Assembly (NCBI RefSeq): GCF_002531755.2 | Contig: NZ_CP034998.1 | Span: 4,084,501-4,148,500 of the forward strand | Direction of reading: 5' to 3' | Length of the DNA stretch: 64,000 nt | Source of the DNA: Rhizobium acidisoli | GTDB taxonomy: Bacteria; Pseudomonadota; Alphaproteobacteria; Rhizobiales; Rhizobiaceae | Shown: piece after piece, positions 36,898-46,703 of the stretch | Layout of the letters: every line of letters begins with the position of its first letter | How positions within the stretch are numbered: position 1 is the stretch's first letter | The notes under the pieces: generated by a model | What the model saw: the letters and a program-made list of their open reading frames with translations, nothing else | The model's database searches: none | Told to the model about the DNA's origin: nothing | Made by a program: the position numbers and the translations under genes

Positions 36898-38510
36898 CAT
36901 ATGCGGGAATCAAAGCCGCCGCCGGAGGCCGTCTTGCGGCGCTCCTCCTGCGCCGGCACGACCGGTCCCGAAACGACGCAATTGCGGCCGGAGGCCTTCG
37001 CGGCATAAAGCGAGAGATCGGCGCGTTTGACCAGATCTTCGAAGTTCCGGTTGGCGGCTTCATTTGCCCGGCCGGCACATCCGAAACTTGCCGTCACCTT
37101 GAGAACCTCGCCGCTCTCCAAGGGGATTTCCGCCGCCTCGATCGCCAACCTTACGCGCTCGGCAACGATTGCCGCATCGTCGGGCGTCGAATCCGGCAGG
37201 AGTGCCAGGAACTCCTCGCCGCCATGACGGACCAGCAGATCGAAGGAACGGAAATTCTGGCGCGCGACGCCTGCGACATGCCGGAGAACGGCATCGCCGG
37301 CGTCATGGCCATTGATATCGTTGATCTTCTTGAAATGATCGAGGTCGAAGAGCACGACGGAAATCCAGCGCGATCCGTGCTCGGCCTGCGTGAGAAGGGC
37401 CGATGCGGCGAACTCGAAGCCGCGCCTGTTGTAAAGACCGGTCAGGAGATCGGTCTGCGCGGCGTTGCGCAACTCGCCGACCAGCGTCTCCCGATCCCGC
37501 GACAGCCGGTCGATCAGCCGCAGACCCCTTGCCGCCAGCACCATCACCAGTGTCGCGAGAATGAGCAGGCCGGCGCACAGCGCCAGGATCCGCGTCAGGT
37601 GTAAATGCGAGCGCGTCAAAAAGTTTTCGCCGGTTTCGTGAATATCTCTCGCCGCCTCGATCATCTTCTGCTGCAGGAAAGTCATGCGCTCGCTCTGCGC
37701 AGCCGCCCAGACGTCGCTCACCGCGGGCGTCGGCCGCGATCCGGCGAGGATGGCATCGGTGATCGCATTCGCCTTCACCTGGTCGCGGCGACCGAGATAG
37801 GCGACAATGTCGCGCACGATCGGCGCGGCCGAATGGAAGACCATGTGATCCATGCCCTCGCCGATCATGACCTTGCCCTGCACGAACAGCTCCACCGGAA
37901 ATCTGGCGGACACGCCCTGGTCGAGGTAACGGCCGCCAATGCCGGTGATCAGCCTCTCCCCATAATAGGTCAGCATGATGCCCATCAGCTGGTTGGATTT
38001 CTCCAGCAGCACCGGATCGCTGATCAAGGGTGAAAGCGCATCGACGACGGCAAGCTGCTTGAGAGCCGCATACCAGTAGATCGACCCGGGATCGCTGCCG
38101 ACATAACGGCCCTGGTCAACGGCGCTGCGCGCGGCGACGATGCGGCTGTAGGCAAGGCTGAGAATCGACAATTCTTCCGCAAGCCCTTCGTCGAGCGTAT
38201 CGCGGGAAGGCAGGCTGGCATAGAAGGCAAGGCGCTCGTCATCGAGCGTTACCCGGCTTTTCTGCATATCAGCAGCGGTCTTGCTGCTCGGATGCGCGAG
38301 ATAAAGGCGAGTGGCGCCGATTTCACTCAGGATCTCCGTGGCGGCGATCGACCCGCCGCGGGCGAGCACGTCGGCGAACTGCCGGTCTTTCTCGAGATCC
38401 CTGTATTGGTTGACTGAAGCCCGTATGACGACGACGCCTTCAATGAGCATGAAGACGAAGGGCAACATGATGGCGGCCAGGATAACCCTTTTGATGGTCT
38501 CGAACTTCAT
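36897..38510 (-). CDS. Membrane diguanylate cyclase (GGDEF)
   Basis: A 537-residue protein made of an N-terminal helix (VILAAIMLPFVFMLIEGVVVI), a periplasmic sensor region of about 280 residues, a second helix (ILALCAGLLILATLVMVLAA), and a C-terminal GGDEF domain. The active-site motif is RHGGEEF and an RSFD sequence five residues upstream is the RxxD inhibitory site, so an active, product-inhibited cyclase is expected. AAEIPLESGEVLKVTASFG and ADLSLYAAKASGRN complete the domain. The ligand of the sensor domain is unknown. An ATG is used in place of the TTG two codons upstream. Confidence 0.9.
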   Translation of the reverse strand: MKFETIKRVILAAIMLPFVFMLIEGVVVIRASVNQYRDLEKDRQFADVLARGGSIAATEILSEIGATRLYLAHPSSKTAADMQKSRVTLDDERLAFYASLPSRDTLDEGLAEELSILSLAYSRIVAARSAVDQGRYVGSDPGSIYWYAALKQLAVVDALSPLISDPVLLEKSNQLMGIMLTYYGERLITGIGGRYLDQGVSARFPVELFVQGKVMIGEGMDHMVFHSAAPIVRDIVAYLGRRDQVKANAITDAILAGSRPTPAVSDVWAAAQSERMTFLQQKMIEAARDIHETGENFLTRSHLHLTRILALCAGLLILATLVMVLAARGLRLIDRLSRDRETLVGELRNAAQTDLLTGLYNRRGFEFAASALLTQAEHGSRWISVVLFDLDHFKKINDINGHDAGDAVLRHVAGVARQNFRSFDLLVRHGGEEFLALLPDSTPDDAAIVAERVRLAIEAAEIPLESGEVLKVTASFGCAGRANEAANRNFEDLVKRADLSLYAAKASGRNCVVSGPVVPAQEERRKTASGGGFDSRI

Positions 38511-38606
38511 CGCCAATCGCCACGGTGCTCAAAACGTCGGTCGTGCGCGACCAATTGACGCCAATCTTAGCAGCAATTCTTAATAAACTGATAAAGCGGC
38601 AGATCC

Positions 38607-39248
38607 CTAGATTTCGGGACGAATGAAGTCACGTGTCTCAGCATCCATCACCCAGAGTTCGCCTGTGGAAATATCGAACCATGCGCCATGGAGATGCATT
38701 TTTCCCGCTTCCTCGAGTGCCTTGATATCGGGAAAGCTTCTGAGATTTTCGATCGAATTGCGGATCGAGACGCGCTCCAGCGCCGTCTGCCGCTCGGCGG
38801 CCGTCATCACGTCATTGCTCTGGATCTGCTCGGCGGCAGGCTTGACCAGCGACATCCAGCGGCCGATGAAATCGCCCGGCGACAGCGGCTCGGCATTGGG
38901 GTCGAGCGCGGCGCGGATGCCGCCGCAGCGGCCATGGCCCATCACGACGATATCCGAGACCTTCAGCGCCTGCACCGCAAATTCGAGCGCGGCCGACGTC
39001 GAATGGAAATGGCCGTCCGGCTCGTAGGGCGGCACCATGTTGGCGACGTTGCGGATGACGAAGAGCTCACCCGGGCCGGCATCGAAGATCAACTCCGGTG
39101 CGGCACGTGAATCCGAACAGGCGATGACCAGCGTGCTCGGACTCTGACCGTTTTCGGCAAGCAGCCGATACCTGTCGCGGGCATCGGCATAACGCCCGTT
39201 CATGAAGTTGCGGTAACCGTCCAGAAGGGAATTTGGAAAACGCTGCAT
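38607..39248 (-). CDS. Beta-carbonic anhydrase
   Basis: Interconverts CO2 and bicarbonate; 213 residues. Zn ligands are in ACSDSRAAPE (Cys, with the Asp-Arg dyad) and in GHGRCGGIRAAL (His and Cys). ELFVIRNVANMVPPY is conserved. No signal peptide is seen, so it is cytoplasmic. It is followed on the same strand by the GGDEF gene, with about 96 bases between. Confidence 0.93.
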   Translation of the reverse strand: MQRFPNSLLDGYRNFMNGRYADARDRYRLLAENGQSPSTLVIACSDSRAAPELIFDAGPGELFVIRNVANMVPPYEPDGHFHSTSAALEFAVQALKVSDIVVMGHGRCGGIRAALDPNAEPLSPGDFIGRWMSLVKPAAEQIQSNDVMTAAERQTALERVSIRNSIENLRSFPDIKALEEAGKMHLHGAWFDISTGELWVMDAETRDFIRPEI

Positions 39249-39319
39249 GCTTCTGGATTAGCGCGCGCGGAAGACAAGATCAACTGCTGCACTGCAAAAT
39301 GAGCACATTGACGGATGCG

Positions 39320-40195
39320 TCATTTTTTCCGCCGTTGCGCCGGATGCAGGAGCCGGCGCATCTGCACCATGGCCATCGGCGTCGAAAGGCTGGACGCGTC
39401 GCTTGCCAGCATCAGCTCGTTGCTGCCGCGTTTGACGGCGCGCGCCAGCACCTCGAAGACGCTGGCCGTGGCAAGCTGCAGCGCCTTTTCGTCCTCGAGG
39501 CCGGAAAGCAGGCGCGACAGGAAGACGGCAGCCAGCAGGTCGCCGAGACCATTCGGCGCGTTTTCGACGGCGCGGTGCTCGGCAAGAAGCGCGTGACGGC
39601 CGGAAAGATAGAGATTGCCGGTACCACCTGCCATCATCGGCACGGCCGAGGTGACGAGCATGCGCGACGGCCCGAGCGCCAGCGCCGCCTCCATGATCGC
39701 ACTGTTGTCGTCAAGCGCTGCCCCGGACAGCCATGCAAGTTCGTAGCGGTTCGGCGTCGCCAGCGAGGCGAGCGGGATGAGATGGTCGCGAATGGCTTCG
39801 GCGGTCGCCTCCGGCACGTAGAGACCGCCGAGATCGCCCATGACGGGGTCGCAGACATAGAGCAGCTCGGGATTATCTTGCCGGAGCGCGGCGATCAGCC
39901 GAGCCACGGAGCGCGCCTGCGCGGCATTGCCGAAATAGCCCGAAAGCACTGCCCTGACTTCGCCGATCCAGGGCGCCCGGATCAGATCGTCGATCGCCGC
40001 GTCGAAATCCGCTTCCGCAAATGTCAGCCGCGTCGAGCGGCCGTGGCCGGGATGCCAGGGCAGCACGATGGTCGGCAGCGCCCAGACCGGATGACCAAGC
40101 GTTTCCAGCGCAAAGACGGCCGCCCGGTTTCCGACCGAGCCGCGCACCACATGACTGGAGATGACGATGACTGCGCCCGCTGCATTTTCCGACAT
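39320..40195 (-). CDS. pdxY: Pyridoxal kinase
   Basis: Ribokinase-fold kinase phosphorylating pyridoxal in the PLP salvage pathway; 291 residues. VIVISSHVVRGSVGNRAAVFALETLGHPVWALPT is the PdxY/PdxK N-terminal region (key: SSHVVRGSVGNRA), YVCDPVMGDLGGLYVPE is central, and NAPNGLGDLLAAVFLSRLL holds the anion-hole GxGD. The ATG after AGACAAGATCC is used; the frame extends to 40351 without similarity. Confidence 0.9.
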   Translation of the reverse strand: MSENAAGAVIVISSHVVRGSVGNRAAVFALETLGHPVWALPTIVLPWHPGHGRSTRLTFAEADFDAAIDDLIRAPWIGEVRAVLSGYFGNAAQARSVARLIAALRQDNPELLYVCDPVMGDLGGLYVPEATAEAIRDHLIPLASLATPNRYELAWLSGAALDDNSAIMEAALALGPSRMLVTSAVPMMAGGTGNLYLSGRHALLAEHRAVENAPNGLGDLLAAVFLSRLLSGLEDEKALQLATASVFEVLARAVKRGSNELMLASDASSLSTPMAMVQMRRLLHPAQRRKK

Positions 40196-40470
40196 GAGAC
40201 AAGATCCGAATGATGACCGCGTTTGATGATCTTTTTGACGCCGCGCTGTCAACCATTCTTCACGTGAGCATGGAAATGTGCGGCGGAACGAAAAACAAAA
40301 AGAGGATCCTCCCGTTCGTTTTGGCCACGAAATCGGAAAAATCTCTGACAATTTCCCATCTCCAGCGTCAAAAAAGCATCAAAACGATCTCTCAAGGCCG
40401 CATTTTAGAGATTTTTTCGCGAAATCTTCTGCTAGCTTGCAGAAAACCGGTCCATTGCGGGAGGCGATTC

Positions 40471-43400
40471 ATGGCTGCCAGAAACAATCCGAAACGGGAA
40501 AAACAGATCGAAAGCGCGCGCAAGGTCGCCAAGGCGACGGGCGAAGCGCATCTCGATCCGGAAATTCTCTTCGGGCGGGCCAGCAATGACGATCTCGAAC
40601 TCTATACGCCAGAGATGCTGGCGCTCTCCGCCGTGCATTCGGCAAAGGAACTCGCCGCCTGGAACGGCAAGGCGCCCCGCGTCGGCATCGACACCATCGC
40701 CGATGTGACGCCCGATGGCATTGCCGTTTCGGTGCTTTCGGTCACCGACCGGAACATGCCTTTCCTGTTTGAATCGGTTATGGGTGAGGTGACGAGCACC
40801 TATCGCGACCTGTTCATGGCCGTGCATCCCATCCTGGTCATGGAGAAGGGCAAGGCGCCTGCGCTCTATTCCGCCGATCATCCGAGCGACCCGGCCAACC
40901 GCGTCAGCCATATCCAGCTCCATATTGCGCCGCTCAACTCCGCCCAGGCCGCAGATCTCGTCAAGCGCATCGAAACCGTGCTTGAGCAGGTCCGCCTGTC
41001 GGTGTCCGACTGGAAGCCGATGCTGTCCAAGATCGACGGGGTGATCGCCGAGCTTTCAGCCAATGGCGCCAGCCGGAAGAAGGCTGATCGCGATGAAGCC
41101 GTCGCCTTCCTGACATGGCTGCGCGACGAGAATTTCACCTTCCTCGGGATGCGCGAATATGTCTATTCCGGCAAGGGTGCCGATGCCAGGGTCGAACGCG
41201 ACAAGGGTACCGGCCTCGGCATCCTCTCCAATCCCGATGTGCTCGTGCTGCGCACCGGCAAGGATGCCGTGACGACGACGCCTGAAATCCTTGCCTTCCT
41301 CGACGGTCCCGACTTCCTGATCGTCACCAAGGCGAATGTGAAATCCATCGTCCATCGCCGCGCCTATATGGATTATGTCGGCGTCAAACGTTTCGACGTC
41401 GACGGCAACGTCACCGGCGAACTGCGCATCGTCGGCCTTTTCACCTCGACGGCCTATACGTCGCTCGCCTCGGAAATCCCGCTCCTGCGTTCCAAGATCG
41501 AGAAGGTGAAGGAACATTTCGGCTTCGACCCGATGAGCCATTCCGGTCGCATGCTCGACAACACGCTGGAATCCTATCCGCGCGATGACCTTTTCCAGAT
41601 CGACACGACGCTGCTTGCCAGTTTCGCCGAACAGATCAACGACCTGGCCGACCGGCCGCGCGTACGCGTCCTGCCGCGCATCGATCATTTCGACCGCTTC
41701 GTCTCGGTAATCGTCTATGTGCCGCGCGAGGAATATGACTCGATCATTCGCGAAAGGATCGGCACCTATCTGAAGACCGTCTATGACGGCCGTGTCTCCG
41801 CCTATTACCCGGCTTTCCCGGAAGGCGGCGTGGCGCGCGTGCATTTCATCATCGGCCGCTCCGGCGGCAAGACGCCGCGCATTCCGCAGTCAAAGCTCGA
41901 GCAGGTGATCCGTGAGATCACCGCCCGCTGGGACGACCGTTTCGAGGCGCTGGCCGGACCCAAGGCGCCGAAGATCTCGGTCGACCAGGCCTTTCAGGAT
42001 TCCTTCACGCCTGAAGAAACCGTGGCCGATCTCGCCGATATCGTCGCCTGCGCCGCCGGCGAGCCGCTTCGCATCGAGTTCTACCATCGTCAGGAGGAGC
42101 AGAGCCGTACCCTCTCGCTGAAGATCTTCCACGCCGGCGGCCAGCTGGCGCTGTCGCGCCGCGTGCCGCTGCTTGAGAATCTCGGCTTCAATGTCGTCAG
42201 CGAACGCACCTTCGACATCGACGTACCGGCGACAGACGGACAAACGAAACTCGTCGTGCTGCACGATATGGAGCTCGAGGCCCGCAACGGCGGCGACATC
42301 GATCTGCAGCGCTACGGCGCCGCCCTCGAGGAAGCCTTCGTCGCTGCCTTCGCCGGCACCATCGACAATGACAGTTTCAACCGGCTGATCCTCTCGGCCG
42401 GGCTCTCGGCACGCGAGACGAACGTGCTGCGCGCCTATGCCCGTTATCTCCGCCAGGCCGGCATCGCCTATTCGCAGGATTATATCGCGACGACACTCGA
42501 CAAATATCCCGGCGTCGCCGCCGCCATCTTCCGGCTGTTCCACGACACGCTCGACACCCGGCTTTCCGAAAAGGCCCGCGTCAAGAAGCTGGCCGAGCTG
42601 CATCAGGCGATCGAGGTCGAGCTTGCCGAGGTGCCGAGCCTTGACGACGACCGTATCCTGCGCCGCTACGTCAATATCGTCGATGCGACGCTGCGCACCA
42701 ATTATTTCCAGAAGAATGCCGATGGATCGCCGAAGCCGATGCTGGCCTTCAAGCTCGATCCGCACCTGGTCGACGGGCTGCCGCAGCCCAAACCCTTCCG
42801 CGAGATGTTCGTCTACGGCGTCGAAGTCGAAGGCGTGCACCTGCGCTTCGGCAAGGTAGCGCGCGGCGGCCTGCGCTGGTCGGATCGCGCCGAGGACTAC
42901 CGCACCGAGGTGCTGGGCCTCGTCAAGGCCCAGCAGGTGAAGAACGCGGTCATCGTGCCGGTCGGCGCCAAGGGCGGTTTCTATCCGAAAAAGCTCCCCG
43001 TCGGCGGCAGCCGTGACGAGATCTTCAATGCCGGCCGCGAGGCTTACAAGACCTATATCCGCACGCTGCTGTCGATCACCGACAATATATCGGGCGCCGA
43101 GATCGTGCCGCCGAAGGATACGGTCAGGCTCGACGGCGACGACCCCTATTTCGTGGTCGCCGCCGACAAGGGCACCGCGACCTTCTCCGACACCGCCAAT
43201 GCGCTGGCGCAGGAAGCCGGTTTCTGGCTGGACGACGCCTTCGCCTCCGGCGGCTCGGCCGGTTACGACCACAAGAAGATGGGCATCACCGCCCGCGGCG
43301 CCTGGGAAACCGTCAAACGCCATTTCCGTGAAATGGACATCGACATCCAGACCACACCCTTCACCGTCGCCGGCGTCGGCGACATGTCCGGCGACGTTTT

Positions 43401-45246
43401 CGGCAACGGCATGCTGCTCTCTCCGAAGATCCGGCTGATTGCCGCCTTCGACCACCGCGATATCGTTATCGATCCTGATCCCGATATGGAAAAGACGCTT
43501 GCCGAACGCCAGCGGCTCTTCGATCTGCCGCGGTCAAGCTGGCAGGATTTCGATAAAAGCGTGCTCTCCAAGGGTGCAATGATCATCTCCCGCGCGACGA
43601 AGTCAGTCACGCTGACACCGGAAGCGGTGGCCGCGATCGGCATCGACAAGGCGGTGGCCACGCCCTTCGAAATCATCACGGCGATCTTGAAGAGCCCGGT
43701 TGACCTGCTCTGGTTCGGCGGCATCGGCACCTATGTGAAAGCGCCGTCCGAAACGGACGCCGAAGTCGGCGACCGCGCCAACGACCCGATCCGCGTCACG
43801 GCGGTGGAAGTGCGCGCCAAGGTGATCGGCGAGGGCGCAAACCTCGGCGTCACCCAGAAGGGCCGCATCGCTTATGGTCTGAAGGGCGGGCGCTGCAATT
43901 CCGACGCCATCGACAACTCGGCCGGTGTCAACACCTCGGACGTCGAGGTCAACATCAAGATCGCCCTGGCGGCCGCTCTGCATGACGGGCGCCTGACGCG
44001 CGCAAAACGCGACCAGCTTCTGTCTTCGATGACCAGCGAAGTCGCGAGCCTGGTGCTGCGCAACAACTATCTGCAATCGCTGGCGATCTCGCTGACGGAG
44101 CGCAAGGGCACGGCAAACGGCCTGGAGCTTGGCCGTTTCATGAGCGTGCTCGAGGCCGCCGGCCAGTTGAACCGCAAGGTCGAGACGCTGCCGGACGAAC
44201 AGACGCTGGCCGAACGCTATACCGCCGGCAAGCCGCTGACGCGGCCGGAAATCGGCGTGCTGGTATCCTATGCCAAGATCGTGCTCTTCGATGCGCTGGC
44301 CGCCAGCGATCTGCCGGATGATCCCTATTTTACCGCGACGCTTTTGAATTATTTCCCCGTCAAGATGCAGAAGTCGAACGCCGGCGATATCGCCGGTCAC
44401 CGCCTGAAGCGCGAAATCGTCGCGACCGTGCTTGCCAACGAAGCGATCAACCGCGGCGGGCCGAGTTTCACCGTTGCCATGATGGATGCGACGGCGGCCT
44501 CGGCGCCCGAAGTGGTGCGCGCGGCGATCGTTGCCCGCGACGGTTTCGACCTGACCCGGCTCTGGGCCGAAACGGATGCGCTCGACGGCCGGATATCGGG
44601 CGAGATGCAGAACCGCATCTACGAGGAAATCAGCCATAGCTTTACCGTCTTGACGCGATTGCTGTTGAAGACCGCCATGACCAAGTCGGATATGGCCGAA
44701 GTGATTGGCCGGCTGCAGGCTGCTCTGAAGAAACTGAAGCCTGCCTTTGCCGAACAATCGGCCGGCGATGCCGCGGCGCGCCAGGCCGAATATATCCAGG
44801 CGGGCGTGCCCGAAAAGCTCGCAGCCGAGATCGCCAATCTCCAGAGCTTCGCGCTGGTGCCCGAGATCATGCAGATTGCCGAGCGCACCGGCGAGCCCCT
44901 GGTGCGCGCCGCCGAAAACTACTTCGCAGTGTCGCAAACCTTCCGGATCGCCCGGCTGCTGGCGGCGGGCGGACGGATCCTCACCTCCGACCATTACGAG
45001 AACCTGGCGCTTGCCCGCAGCATCGACCAGATCGCCAGCGCAAGACGCGACATCGTCATCTCGGCGCTGTCCGATCACGGCAAGGAAAAGCTCCCGGTTC
45101 AGGCCTGGCATGCCCAGGATCGCATCCGCATCAATCGGATCGTCGAAGAACTATCGAGCCTCAGCGACGGCGGCGATCCCAATCTTGCGCGTATTACCGT
45201 TGCTGCAGGTATCCTGACCGATCTTGCGCGCGACCGGGCGAGGTGA
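40471..45246 (+). CDS. gdhZ: NAD-specific glutamate dehydrogenase, large type
   Basis: A 1591-residue enzyme (L-GDH180 class) that oxidises glutamate to 2-oxoglutarate and ammonia. The N-terminal half carries ACT-like regulatory regions; the catalytic domain lies at about residues 800-1200 with VARGGLRWSDRAEDYRTEVLGLVKAQQVKNA and VPVGAKGGF (Lys at the substrate site). VIGEGANLGVTQKGRIAYGLKGG is a C-terminal signature. GGGAGG precedes the ATG. The frame opens 87 codons earlier, but those lack similarity and contain the probable promoter. Allosteric control is usual in this class. Confidence 0.95.
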   Translation: MAARNNPKREKQIESARKVAKATGEAHLDPEILFGRASNDDLELYTPEMLALSAVHSAKELAAWNGKAPRVGIDTIADVTPDGIAVSVLSVTDRNMPFLFESVMGEVTSTYRDLFMAVHPILVMEKGKAPALYSADHPSDPANRVSHIQLHIAPLNSAQAADLVKRIETVLEQVRLSVSDWKPMLSKIDGVIAELSANGASRKKADRDEAVAFLTWLRDENFTFLGMREYVYSGKGADARVERDKGTGLGILSNPDVLVLRTGKDAVTTTPEILAFLDGPDFLIVTKANVKSIVHRRAYMDYVGVKRFDVDGNVTGELRIVGLFTSTAYTSLASEIPLLRSKIEKVKEHFGFDPMSHSGRMLDNTLESYPRDDLFQIDTTLLASFAEQINDLADRPRVRVLPRIDHFDRFVSVIVYVPREEYDSIIRERIGTYLKTVYDGRVSAYYPAFPEGGVARVHFIIGRSGGKTPRIPQSKLEQVIREITARWDDRFEALAGPKAPKISVDQAFQDSFTPEETVADLADIVACAAGEPLRIEFYHRQEEQSRTLSLKIFHAGGQLALSRRVPLLENLGFNVVSERTFDIDVPATDGQTKLVVLHDMELEARNGGDIDLQRYGAALEEAFVAAFAGTIDNDSFNRLILSAGLSARETNVLRAYARYLRQAGIAYSQDYIATTLDKYPGVAAAIFRLFHDTLDTRLSEKARVKKLAELHQAIEVELAEVPSLDDDRILRRYVNIVDATLRTNYFQKNADGSPKPMLAFKLDPHLVDGLPQPKPFREMFVYGVEVEGVHLRFGKVARGGLRWSDRAEDYRTEVLGLVKAQQVKNAVIVPVGAKGGFYPKKLPVGGSRDEIFNAGREAYKTYIRTLLSITDNISGAEIVPPKDTVRLDGDDPYFVVAADKGTATFSDTANALAQEAGFWLDDAFASGGSAGYDHKKMGITARGAWETVKRHFREMDIDIQTTPFTVAGVGDMSGDVFGNGMLLSPKIRLIAAFDHRDIVIDPDPDMEKTLAERQRLFDLPRSSWQDFDKSVLSKGAMIISRATKSVTLTPEAVAAIGIDKAVATPFEIITAILKSPVDLLWFGGIGTYVKAPSETDAEVGDRANDPIRVTAVEVRAKVIGEGANLGVTQKGRIAYGLKGGRCNSDAIDNSAGVNTSDVEVNIKIALAAALHDGRLTRAKRDQLLSSMTSEVASLVLRNNYLQSLAISLTERKGTANGLELGRFMSVLEAAGQLNRKVETLPDEQTLAERYTAGKPLTRPEIGVLVSYAKIVLFDALAASDLPDDPYFTATLLNYFPVKMQKSNAGDIAGHRLKREIVATVLANEAINRGGPSFTVAMMDATAASAPEVVRAAIVARDGFDLTRLWAETDALDGRISGEMQNRIYEEISHSFTVLTRLLLKTAMTKSDMAEVIGRLQAALKKLKPAFAEQSAGDAAARQAEYIQAGVPEKLAAEIANLQSFALVPEIMQIAERTGEPLVRAAENYFAVSQTFRIARLLAAGGRILTSDHYENLALARSIDQIASARRDIVISALSDHGKEKLPVQAWHAQDRIRINRIVEELSSLSDGGDPNLARITVAAGILTDLARDRAR

Positions 45247-45270
45247 GACAGTCCGCGGAAAAAGGAGCGG

Positions 45271-46659
45271 ATGTTGAATCGCATTGACTGGACAGGAACG
45301 CAGCCGCCGAAAGCCACGGAGAAGGGCATCTGGGGGTGGATGTTCTTCGATTGGGCAGCCCAGCCCTTCTTTACCGTGGTCACGACCTTCATCTTCGGTC
45401 CCTATTTCGTTTCCCGTCTGACCGATGACCCGGTTTCCGCGCAGACGACGTGGAGCAACATGGCGACGATCTCCTCGGTGATCATCGCCCTGCTTTCGCC
45501 CATCCTCGGCTCGATCGCCGACCAGTCGGGTGCGCGCAAACCCTGGATCGGCTTTTTCGCGATCATCAAAATCACAAGTCTTTTCTGCCTGTGGTTCGCA
45601 GCCCCCGGCTCGCCTGTTCTTTATCCGGTCATTTTCATGATCCTTGCCTCGATCTCGGCCGAGTTTTCGATCGTCTTCAACGATTCGATGATGCCGCGGC
45701 TGGTCGGCAAACACGAGGTCGGCAAGCTCTCGAACACCGCCTGGGGGCTCGGTTATCTCGGCGGCATCATCGTGCTCATTGCCGTCGTGACGCTTTTGGC
45801 GGCGAGCCCGGAGAGCGGCAAGACCATCCTCGGCCTCGATCCGCTCTTCGGTCTCGATCCTCGGACCGGCCAGGATGCACGCATCACCGGGCCGATTTCG
45901 GCCGTCTGGTATCTGATCTTCATCCTGCCGATGTTCTTCTTCACGCCGGATGTCGGCAGAGGTCTTCCGTTCGGCACCGCCGTCCGTGCCGGCCTGCGGG
46001 AAGTGAAAAATACGCTTGGCGAACTCAAGGAGCGCCGCGGCATCCTGAGATTCCTTATCGCCCGGATGATCTATCAGGACGGGGTCAACGGCCTGCTGAT
46101 CCTCGGCGGTATTTTCGCCGCCGGCATGTTCGGCTGGGCGACGATCGAGATCGGCATCTACGGCATCATCCTGAATGTCGTTGCGATCTTCGGCTGCCTG
46201 ATCGCCGGCCGCATCGACAAGGGTGTCGGGTCGAAGGTGACCGTCGTCATCAGCCTCACCATGCTGCTTCTCGCCACCATCGGCATCATCTCGACAGGGC
46301 CGGGTTACACCCTGTTCGGCCTGCTGCCGCTGCCGACGGCGGATTCCGGCGGCCTCTTCGGCACTGCGGCGGAAAAAGCCTATATCCTCTACGGCCTGCT
46401 GATCGGCTTCGCCTTCGGGCCGGTGCAGGCCTCGTCGCGCTCCTACCTCGCCCGCAGCGTCAGCCCTGAAGAAGCCGGCCGCTACTTCGGCATCTACGCG
46501 CTTTCGGGGCGCGCCACGAGTTTCATGGCGACCCTGCTCTTCTCGCTGATGACCTATATGAGCGGGTCACCGCGGCTTGGAATGGCCACACTGATCCTGT
46601 TTCTCGCCGGTGGCCTGGTGCTGCTCGTCCGCACGCCCTATCCGGCCGATCGCGCGTAG
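45271..46659 (+). CDS. MFS transporter, UMF1/Atg22-like
   Basis: A 462-residue membrane protein with about twelve hydrophobic helices. GIWGWMFFDWAAQPFFTVVTTFIFGPYF is the UMF1-family N-terminus (key FDWAAQPFFT), and PILGSIADQSGARKPW is the MFS loop 2-3 motif. GFAFGPVQASSRSYLARSVSPEEAGRYFG is a late signature. The substrate is unknown; amino-acid efflux is assumed for some relatives. It starts 24 bases after gdhZ with AAAAAGGAGC upstream, so co-transcription is likely. Confidence 0.88.
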   Translation: MLNRIDWTGTQPPKATEKGIWGWMFFDWAAQPFFTVVTTFIFGPYFVSRLTDDPVSAQTTWSNMATISSVIIALLSPILGSIADQSGARKPWIGFFAIIKITSLFCLWFAAPGSPVLYPVIFMILASISAEFSIVFNDSMMPRLVGKHEVGKLSNTAWGLGYLGGIIVLIAVVTLLAASPESGKTILGLDPLFGLDPRTGQDARITGPISAVWYLIFILPMFFFTPDVGRGLPFGTAVRAGLREVKNTLGELKERRGILRFLIARMIYQDGVNGLLILGGIFAAGMFGWATIEIGIYGIILNVVAIFGCLIAGRIDKGVGSKVTVVISLTMLLLATIGIISTGPGYTLFGLLPLPTADSGGLFGTAAEKAYILYGLLIGFAFGPVQASSRSYLARSVSPEEAGRYFGIYALSGRATSFMATLLFSLMTYMSGSPRLGMATLILFLAGGLVLLVRTPYPADRA

Positions 46660-46703
46660 GGTCACGCGCGTCGGACCTGACGGAAGCATGGCGCAATCCT
46701 CAT

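Noticed and set aside
40256..40271. TTCACGTGA near the pdxY-gdhZ gap as parS
   Set aside because: The outer bases do not match the consensus and the palindrome is incomplete.
41890..45111. Two long minus-strand frames of about 500 codons each
   Set aside because: Both are antisense to the gdhZ catalytic region and lack any motif.
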